39,417 nucleotides of DNA, from the NCBI GenBank assembly GCA_945906105.1, contig CAMDQO010000026.1, positions 1 through 39,417 of the forward strand, read 5' to 3'. Shown here in pieces: positions 33,468 to 39,417 of the stretch (position 1 is its first letter; each line of letters opens with the position of its first letter). Both the position numbers and the translations under genes were made by a program. The notes beneath the pieces were generated by a model, which saw only the letters and a program-made list of their open reading frames with translations, had not been told where the DNA came from and searched no databases. The stretch comes from Novosphingobium sp. Chol11 (GTDB lineage Bacteria; Pseudomonadota; Alphaproteobacteria; Sphingomonadales; Sphingomonadaceae).

Positions 33468-34275
33468 TGCCCTTGCCTCCCACCTTGCTGACATATGCGG
33501 CCATCTTGGTCTGATAGTCAGGGTTCAGCATCAGGCCTGAATTGGCCATCCGTTCAACATGGCGGCCCATATTGGGGCCAAGTTCGGCACAGAGCTCGAT
33601 GGCAATCTTGGCCGCACCCATCTGTTCGCCGTTTTGCTTTGCCAAGTGGCGGCAAAAATCCATCGCTTCCTGTTCCAGCATATCATCGGGATAAACCTGA
33701 TGGACGAGGCCCATGGTGAAGGCCATCTCGGCAGTGGCGGGCTTGTTCGCCATGATCAACCAGCGCGCCCAGTGCGGCCCGCATTGGCGGGTGAGGCGTG
33801 ACACGCCGTTCGAGGCTGGCAGCACACCAAACAGCCCTTCGGGGAAAGCGTAGCCCGCGCTCTTTCCGGCAAGCCGGAAATCGCAGGACAGCGACATTTC
33901 CAGTCCGCCGCCCACGCACATACCGTGATGCGCTATGACGAAGGGCTTTTCGATGTGCTCCATCTCGTCCCACAGCTGCTGCATCCCATTCAGGTTGAGC
34001 CGGTGGTTTTCGCGAATGCCGCTTGCGGTATTCCCGGTGGGCGAGATGCGTTTCTGGTTACCCGATTTGAGATCCGCGCCCGAGCAGAAATAGCGTCCCG
34101 TCGAACGGATCAGCATGACTTTCAGCGCAGGCGTATCGCGGAAATGAATCACGGCATCGGTTAGCAGGTCCATCATCTCGCGGGTGATGGCGTTGAGCGT
34201 GTCTGGCCGATTGAGCGTGCAGACAATCACGCCGTCATCGGTTTCCTGAGTCAGCAGGTGTGGGGCTTCAGGCAT
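33460..34275 (-). CDS. Enoyl-CoA hydratase/isomerase family protein
   Basis: A 271-residue crotonase-fold protein. Oxyanion-hole segments are FCSGADLK (63-70) and VGGGLEMS (121-128). The two glutamates used by true hydratases are kept, E126 in GGGLE and E146 in FPEGLFG, so hydration of a 2-enoyl-CoA is likely. ATG at 34275 is favoured by GGGAG eight bases upstream over two ATGs at 34290 and 34293. It follows the fused acyl-CoA dehydrogenase gene on the same strand, across a dispersed palindrome, giving a dehydrogenation-then-hydration pair. Confidence 0.9.
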   Translation of the reverse strand: MPEAPHLLTQETDDGVIVCTLNRPDTLNAITREMMDLLTDAVIHFRDTPALKVMLIRSTGRYFCSGADLKSGNQKRISPTGNTASGIRENHRLNLNGMQQLWDEMEHIEKPFVIAHHGMCVGGGLEMSLSCDFRLAGKSAGYAFPEGLFGVLPASNGVSRLTRQCGPHWARWLIMANKPATAEMAFTMGLVHQVYPDDMLEQEAMDFCRHLAKQNGEQMGAAKIAIELCAELGPNMGRHVERMANSGLMLNPDYQTKMAAYVSKVGGKGKG

Positions 34276-34313
34276 CGAGTTAACTCCCATCAAGGACCAG
34301 GCATTATCCTAAT

Positions 34314-34400
34314 TCGTCATTGCGAGGAGCGAAGCGACGAAGCAATCCAGAGCGGCAGTGTATTACGCTCTGGATTGCTTCGCTACACTCGCAATGACGA
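34314..34400. repeat. Dispersed palindrome (TCATTGCGAGGAGCGAAG type)
   Basis: Arms 34314-34354 and 34366-34400 are inverted copies; the left arm has six extra bases (a second GAGCGAAGCGA-like unit). The sequence matches a repeat family found between genes in many bacteria (CGTCATTGCGAGGAGCGAAG with GCAATCC). It lies in the gap between the acyl-CoA dehydrogenase and enoyl-CoA hydratase genes, so their shared transcript would carry a long hairpin. Confidence 0.88.
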
Positions 34401-34410
34401 AAAAAGCGGA

Positions 34411-36633
34411 TCAACCGCGCGTACGGGGCAGGCCAAGCCCGCGTTCGGCAACCATTGAACGGTGTACCTCGCTGGTGCCGCCATAGATCGTCGTGCCCTG
34501 AGCATGGCGATAGCACTGATTGAGCAGGCCCGCAGCACCATCGCGCTTCGAGAGAGAAAGCGGCGCGGTGAGATCGAGCAGATCGCGCGAATCCGTCAGA
34601 AACTTCTCCGAACTATACATCTTCGCCATCGGCCCGAAGGCGAAGTTCGGTTTCTTTTCAACGCTGGACCATTGCGCGCGGTAAGTCAGCATATCGGAAA
34701 TCCACAAGTGCGCCGTGGTGCGGGCAAGGCGCACCTGCGCGTGGGTCTTGTCGATCAGCGGCTTGCCGCCGGACTTGATCTCACCGCAGAGCTCAACCGC
34801 AGCATGCAGCATCTGCTTGATGACCTTGGAAAAACCGCCGCCATGTTCCAGTTCCAGCGCGGCGCTCATCGTTTTCACGCCGCCATCAACTTCGCCCAGC
34901 CGCCAGCTATCGGGGATGTGGACGCCATCGTAGAAGGTGATGTTAGTGCGCTCGTCCTGAAAGGTGTAAACCGGCTGGATCGTTACGCCATCGGCCTTCA
35001 GCGGCACGATGAACATGGTCAGGCCTTTGTGCTTGGCCACTTCGTTATTGGTTCGGCACAGCATCAGGACATAGTCAGCAAGGTTGGCACCGCTGGTGAA
35101 CATCTTGGTGCCGTCGATCCGCCAACCATTTCCATCAGGAGTCGCTTTGCACTGTGCGGCAAACACATCTGATCCCGCACCGGGTTCGGAATAGCCCAGG
35201 CTGCACAGCGCATCGCCGCCGGTGATCCGGGGCAGGACTTCCGCCTTAAGCTCGTCGCTGCCGAATTTGTGAATGATCATCGATACCATCGCCGCGACAT
35301 TGGCACCGGGGGTGTTGTAGCCTTGCTTTTCCAGCTCACCCATCGCGGCGATCCTGGCATAGGGGCTGATCGTGCGGCCCGAGATTTCCTTGGGAAAGCC
35401 GGGGAACAGCAGATTGTTGTCCGCCAGCATCTTGTGGACCTCGGGCACATAGCCTTCCCACGAATAGTGGAATTTTGCGCGCATTTCGTCAGTGACATTG
35501 GCTGTAAACAGCGCATCAAGCTCGGCGCAGACAGCGCGCGCCTCATCGCCCATGTCGAATTCGATTGGCACGTCCCCCGATGCCGGAAGCGATGCCTGTT
35601 CACCCGCATAGAGCCGGCGTCCGGCCTCTTCGATCAGCAGTTGCGGATCGCCGATCACCAGCGGCCATGCCTTGGCGCGCAGGTTGAACAGGTAGATGTC
35701 ATATTCGGTGGTCAGGCCATAGCCGCCGAAGGTGTGAAGCGATTGTGCAGTGGAGCTTGCCGCCGCTTCGCAGGCATAGCCGAGCGCAAGGCTGATCGTC
35801 GGGCCCGCCTCGTCTGAACCATCAAAGATATCGCGCACGGCTTTCCACACGAGGAACTTGGCACCATCGACGTCGCACAGCCGGTCAGCCAGCGGGTGCG
35901 AGATGCCCTGAAAGGTGCCGATGAGCTGGCCAAAAGCCTTGCGCTCGCAGGCATAGGCGGCACCAAGCCGCAGTGCCTCGCGGCCAAGCCCGGCCAGCGC
36001 CGAAGCCATCAGCATCTTCCATTCCTCGATGCCCCCGGCAAAAGCGGTGAGCGCATCGCTGCCGCTGGCGAGCACTGCGGCTTCCAGCGCACCAAGATCA
36101 ATCTCGGCCAGCGGGGTGGAGGCAAGGCTTTCTTCGGCATGGCGCGCGCTGGCAGGCACGCTGACCAGCACGACATCGTTGCCCCGGCGCGCGATCACCG
36201 CATCGGCGACAAGGCCGCCAGCGATCCACTGGCGCGGTTCATCGGCCATATCGGTGAGGGCGATGGTCACGACGGCTTCGCCGCCCAGCTGGCGGCCAAG
36301 CAGATCGGCCTGGCCTTCGCCGCCCAATTCAGCGATCAAGCGCGCGGCGACGAGCGATTCCGCCAGCGGCCCCGATGCCAGGGTGCGTCCGGCCTCTTCC
36401 ATCAGCAGCACGGCATCGAACAGGCCAAGGCCCATGCCGCCCGCTTCCTCGGGCACCCGCATGGCCAGCGCGCCCATTTCGGCCAGACCGCGCCACAGCC
36501 CGGCATCAAAGCCGGTGCCGCCATTTTCCGCGCTCATCGCCGCGCGAACACGCAGCGTGGAACTGTTATCGTCAAGGAAGCGCGCGAAAGTGTCGCGGAC
36601 CATTTCCTGATCGTCGGTGAGGTCAAAATTCAT
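34411..36633 (-). CDS. Double-length acyl-CoA dehydrogenase (two fused domains)
   Basis: A 740-residue protein, about twice the usual acyl-CoA dehydrogenase. Residues 1 to about 345 form one domain (MNFDLTDDQEMVRDTF, PEEAGGMGLG, FGQLIGTFQGISHPLAD, HTFGGYGLTTEYDIYLF) and about 370-740 a second (PYARIAAMGELEKQGYN, SLGYSEPGAGSDVF, IYGGTSEVHRSMVAERGL). FAD-linked dehydrogenation of an acyl-CoA is expected. The second domain keeps SEPGAGSD and the C-terminal GGTSE flavin contacts; the first lacks the equivalent GGTSE tail, so probably only one complete FAD site is built per pair. Similar two-subunit enzymes act on steroid side chains in actinobacteria, but this substrate is unknown. ATG at 36633 is preferred over 36660. 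Confidence 0.87.
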   Translation of the reverse strand: MNFDLTDDQEMVRDTFARFLDDNSSTLRVRAAMSAENGGTGFDAGLWRGLAEMGALAMRVPEEAGGMGLGLFDAVLLMEEAGRTLASGPLAESLVAARLIAELGGEGQADLLGRQLGGEAVVTIALTDMADEPRQWIAGGLVADAVIARRGNDVVLVSVPASARHAEESLASTPLAEIDLGALEAAVLASGSDALTAFAGGIEEWKMLMASALAGLGREALRLGAAYACERKAFGQLIGTFQGISHPLADRLCDVDGAKFLVWKAVRDIFDGSDEAGPTISLALGYACEAAASSTAQSLHTFGGYGLTTEYDIYLFNLRAKAWPLVIGDPQLLIEEAGRRLYAGEQASLPASGDVPIEFDMGDEARAVCAELDALFTANVTDEMRAKFHYSWEGYVPEVHKMLADNNLLFPGFPKEISGRTISPYARIAAMGELEKQGYNTPGANVAAMVSMIIHKFGSDELKAEVLPRITGGDALCSLGYSEPGAGSDVFAAQCKATPDGNGWRIDGTKMFTSGANLADYVLMLCRTNNEVAKHKGLTMFIVPLKADGVTIQPVYTFQDERTNITFYDGVHIPDSWRLGEVDGGVKTMSAALELEHGGGFSKVIKQMLHAAVELCGEIKSGGKPLIDKTHAQVRLARTTAHLWISDMLTYRAQWSSVEKKPNFAFGPMAKMYSSEKFLTDSRDLLDLTAPLSLSKRDGAAGLLNQCYRHAQGTTIYGGTSEVHRSMVAERGLGLPRTRG

Positions 36634-36737
36634 GGGGTCAGCTTTCCCGTCACTCGGCATAGCGGCAAGTGGCCGCGAGGTGTTTGTCCAGCGAGTCAGA
36701 CCACAAGATGAGCAGTTCTATCAATCACAATTTGCAG

Positions 36738-36755
36738 CAATCGCCGGTGCGATTG
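36738..36755 (-). promoter_or_regulatory. Inverted repeat upstream of the acyl-CoA dehydrogenase gene
   Basis: CAATCGC and GCGATTG are perfect seven-base inverted copies with a four-base spacer. It lies about 105 bases before the dehydrogenase start, after the terminator of the upstream receptor gene, where the promoter must be. It could be an operator for the nearby TetR or MarR protein. Confidence 0.3.
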
Positions 36756-36776
36756 GCGGAAACCAAGCAGACAATG

Positions 36777-36806
36777 AAAAGGGGCGGGCCGTTTCCGACC
36801 CGCCCC
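36777..36806 (-). terminator. Rho-independent terminator of the second TonB receptor gene
   Basis: Read on the minus strand, GGGGCGGG (complement of 36799-36806) pairs with CCCGCCCC (complement of 36781-36788), followed by TTTT. It lies 32 bases after the receptor stop and separates it from the acyl-CoA dehydrogenase gene. Confidence 0.85.
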
Positions 36807-36837
36807 CGTTTCAATCAGGTTGTCACTGACGCTGCGA

Positions 36838-38459
36838 TCAGAAACGGTATTTCAGGCGGCCACCAAACATCCGCGGTTCGCCGATGATGCTTGAGTTGAA
36901 GCCAGAGCTCGACTGTACGTTGACATGGAGAAACGTTTTCTCGTTCGTCAGATTGGTGATGAAGAACGCGGCATCAACGGGCATGCCGCCGACATTTTCC
37001 CAGTTTACGTTGAGGTTGAACACCTTAGAGCCGGGCAAGATGCCGAAATTGGTGGCATAGCTGACTGGCTTGGCTGCCGAGCAAGACAAGGTGTTGGCGG
37101 AGTTGACTGTCAGGCCAGCAAGGCAGGTTGTCTTGTCTAAGACCGCAGGATCAGTGACCGTACGATATGCCGAAGAGTAAACCATTGTTCCGCCAAAGGA
37201 GAGCTTGCCGAAGGATTCATCCAAGGGCAGCGTATAGCTCGCACTAATTACCAGCTTATGCGGCTGAGCATTGGGGATCTCCGTGCCAACCGGAAGTGGT
37301 CGAATGTCGGCTGGTGGAGATGTGAACAGCGGATTTCGTGCCAATACAAAGGCCGCAACGTCTGAGATTTCCAGAAGTTTGGTGTTCAGATATGCGTAGG
37401 AAACCTCAAGCTTCAAACCTTTGAATGGCGAGATGCCTGCCTCAATCTCGAAACCCTGCATACGGGATTTACCGGCATTGATCACCGCCGTGGTCTGAGG
37501 GCAAAGTGTCGATGGATTACACTGAATGCCGATTTGCAGCTGTTGGTCGCGGAAGTTGTTGAGATAGGCCGAGGCATTGAAATACCCGGGCATAGCACCG
37601 CGCCAGCTGGTCTTCGCGCCGACTTCGAATGTATCGACTTTTTCCTTGTCGTAGACCTGCGCTTGATCAAGCCCGAACGGGGTAACACCTCCCTGACGAT
37701 AACCGCGCGAATATTTTGCGTAAAGCAGGACGTCATCCATTGGCTTGTAGTCGAGCCCAATCAGCCATGTCGGGGCTGCGCTTTTTTTGGTTATGTCTTG
37801 GAGGCATTGGCCCGCCACTTCGCTAGCTGCAAAGTAGGGATTGGTTGCTGTGCCAGGCTTTCCAAAGGCTACGTCGTTTGAGCAAAAGCCACTGCCTTGC
37901 GCGAATCTCGGGTTTGCATTGAGGATGCCCGGAATGAATATGGTAGTGCCGTTGAAAGCGCTGGTGGTGGTAGCACTGTTAAGAAAACGCAACTGGGTTA
38001 CGTTGAAAATGCTTCGCATCGAATCCCAAGTATAACGGATGCCACCAGTAAATTTCAGCTGGTCTGTAAGGCTGTAGATGCCCTGAAAATAAACTGCCTT
38101 GCCGCGGAATGAGGTTCTGGTCGAAGAATAACCATATCGGCCAAGCGATGATCCCGTCTGGCCAAGCAAGCACTGGGTTTCGGAGTCAACCTGAATGGCA
38201 CCGGTAACCAGTGTGCCAGTGTAGGGTCCGCAAGGTGTTTGGGTTGGCGAGAATGTACCAGAAGCACCGAGTGGATTATTGATCTCAAGATATAAACCGC
38301 CCTGCCAGTTGAATTTTTCGCCTCTACCTTGGAATTGCAGTTCTTCGACGAAGGAGGATTCTGAATTGGTACCGCCAGTCGTGCCCGGCAAAGGACGGGT
38401 CTGGGCGAGGTTCTGACGGATCTGGAACGGATTGGTTACTGCGCCAAGTGTTGTCGCGC
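36838..38459 (-). pseudogene. TonB-dependent receptor, 3' part only (interrupted by IS element)
   Basis: An open frame of about 540 codons encodes the C-terminal barrel of a TonB-dependent receptor. Visible features include FVEELQFQG and GGLYLEINN near the start, then YAKYSRGYRQGGVTPF, AKTSWRGAMPGYFNAS and a terminal RLKYRF ending in phenylalanine. Signal peptide and plug domain are missing. The frame stays open past the first possible initiator (TTG at 38391) up to about 38459, where receptor-like sequence (for example NPFQIRQNLAQTRPLPG) stops abruptly at the left end of an IS3-family element. The gene is therefore disrupted; the 5' part should lie beyond the IS, outside the window. A terminator follows at 36777-36806. 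Confidence 0.85.
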
Positions 38460-38522
38460 TGACGTGCTCCCCTGAAATGTGACCAGAAATGAGTAGAGTC
38501 CGACACGCAAGGAGTCGGACGC

Positions 38523-38789
38523 ATGAAGCGCAGCAGGTTCAGCGAAGAGCAGATTATCGGGATCTTGAAGGAGCAGGAGGCGGGCATGCCGACGGTGGAG
38601 GTATGCCGCCGCCACGGGGTCAGTCCTGCGACCTTTTACAAGTGGAAGTCGAAGTTCGGCGGTCTGGAAGTGTCGGAAGCCAAGCGGCTTCGATCGCTGG
38701 AGGATGAGAACGCCAAGCTCAAGAAACTGCTCGCTGAGGCGATGCTGGATATCGCGGTGTTGAAAGACATCACGGGAAAAAAGTGGTGA
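38523..38789 (+). CDS. IS3-family transposase OrfA
   Basis: An 88-residue DNA-binding protein: a helix-turn-helix (FSEEQIIGILKEQEAGMPTV, then CRRHGVSPATFYKWKSKFGG) followed by a leucine-zipper-like helix (LRSLEDENAKLKKLLAEAML). This is the typical first ORF of IS3 elements, which recognises the element ends and multimerises. An AAAAAAG heptamer at 38777-38783, in the A AAA AAG phase, lies four codons before or at its end and allows slippage into orfB. Confidence 0.95.
   Translation: MKRSRFSEEQIIGILKEQEAGMPTVEVCRRHGVSPATFYKWKSKFGGLEVSEAKRLRSLEDENAKLKKLLAEAMLDIAVLKDITGKKW
38777..38783 (+). other. Programmed -1 frameshift signal of the IS element
   Basis: AAAAAAG lies in the orfA frame as A-AAA-AAG, the classic slippery heptamer. 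Slipping back one base moves the ribosome into the frame of orfB (GTG GTG ACG CCC), bypassing the orfA TGA at 38787 and making an OrfAB fusion transposase. Confidence 0.8.
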
Positions 38790-39417
38790 CGCCCGGCGCG
38801 AAGCGGGATGCAGCGATGCATGCCCAGACGGCGTTCGGGCTGAGTGAGCGGCGGGCGTGCGACCTTGTCGGCGTCAGCCGCCGTGTAGCGCGCTATCGTT
38901 CGACACGGCCTGATGATACGCCTTTGCGCGTCCGGTTACGCGAACTGGCCGCTGAGCGCCGCCGGTTCGGTTATAGGCGTCTGGGGTATCTTCTGGCCCG
39001 CGAAGGCATGACGCCCAACCACAAGAAGTTGCTGCGCATCTACCGCGAGGAAGGCTTGCGGGTGCGCCGCCGTAGTGGCCGCAAACGGGCGCTGGGCACG
39101 CGTGCGCCGATGACGATCCCGCAAGGGCCGAACCAACGCTGGTCACTGGACTTCGTCTCTGACAGCTTCATCTGTGGCAGGCGCTTCCGCATCCTGTGTG
39201 TGGTCGATGACTTCAGCAGGGAATGCCTGGCACTGGTGGCCGATACATCGATCTCGGGTGCCAGGGTCGCCCGCGAGCTGACCACCATCATCGGCCAGCG
39301 GGGCAGGCCGCACATGATCGTCAGCGACAATGGAACCGAACTGACCAGCATGGCGATCCTGCGCTGGTCGAAGGAGCGCCGCGTGGAATGGCATTACACG
39401 GCCCCCGGCAAGCCGAC
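38786..39417 (+). CDS. IS3-family transposase OrfB (5' part)
   Basis: The frame is open from a GTG at 38786, overlapping the orfA stop, to the window end (210 codons and two bases). It contains an HTH_21-like stretch (RRRFGYRRLGYLLAREGM), then the start of an rve integrase core: the first catalytic aspartate in WSLDFVSD and the second in IVSDNGTEL. The third acidic residue (Glu) lies past the window. Expression is probably as an OrfAB fusion by -1 frameshifting; independent initiation at GTG is also possible. Confidence 0.93.
   Translation, partial: MTPGAKRDAAMHAQTAFGLSERRACDLVGVSRRVARYRSTRPDDTPLRVRLRELAAERRRFGYRRLGYLLAREGMTPNHKKLLRIYREEGLRVRRRSGRKRALGTRAPMTIPQGPNQRWSLDFVSDSFICGRRFRILCVVDDFSRECLALVADTSISGARVARELTTIIGQRGRPHMIVSDNGTELTSMAILRWSKERRVEWHYTAPGKP

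Larger units (their letters stand above)
38460..39417 (+). mobile_element. IS3-family insertion sequence (left part, truncated by window end)
   Basis: The boundary near 38460 (TGACGTGCTCCCC) begins with TG, as IS3-family ends do, and marks the sudden end of the receptor coding frame. Inside are a short orfA and an overlapping orfB with a -1 frameshift signal. The right end and the target duplication are outside the window, so the terminal inverted repeat and exact border cannot be confirmed. The subgroup looks IS407-like by orfA sequence. Confidence 0.85.

Overview
The window is GC-rich, densely coded DNA of a Gram-negative alphaproteobacterium, most likely a member of the Sphingomonadales. 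The evidence is two outer-membrane TonB-dependent receptors, Lol lipoprotein-export genes, a sphingomonad-like DnaE and a proteobacterial sulfate-activation operon. The assignment rests on protein resemblance only; no rRNA or tRNA is present.

Layout. Positions 1-11321 are mostly housekeeping: the 3' end of a 2-oxoacid:ferredoxin oxidoreductase beta gene, a DNA photolyase, a PilZ protein, purF with an overlapping SDR gene, lolC/E-lolD, a small secreted protein, glutathione peroxidase and dnaE. Positions 11345-17692 are an accessory metabolic block: ALDH, a VOC protein and a PAPS-type sulfotransferase on the minus strand, then SDR, a medium-chain dehydrogenase and an alkylsulfatase-like metallo-beta-lactamase protein on the plus strand. 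A LuxR-type regulator (17846-18928) converges on this block. Divergent from the regulator is cysD-cysNC-cysQ-SDR (19011-23453), which makes PAPS and removes PAP. The sulfotransferase therefore lies a few kb from the genes that supply its donor.

Positions 24042-39417 look catabolic. They hold a complete TonB receptor with its own terminator, a YhdH/AcuI-type reductase, an acyl-CoA synthetase, a MarR regulator, an SDR-ALDH-TetR run, and on the minus strand an enoyl-CoA hydratase, a double-length (fused) acyl-CoA dehydrogenase and a second TonB receptor. That receptor is cut by an IS3-family element whose left end is near 38460 and which runs off the window. Together these suggest import and CoA-dependent oxidation of an unidentified hydrophobic substrate.

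The most unusual structure is a pair of related ~78-bp palindromes at 17681-17849. They are head-to-head, differ by five fully compensated base pairs, and supply the stop codons of the two convergent genes that flank them. Two other dispersed palindromes are present: one between cysD and cysNC, touching the cysNC ribosome-binding site, and one between the enoyl-CoA hydratase and acyl-CoA dehydrogenase genes. No CRISPR, prophage or defence locus was seen.
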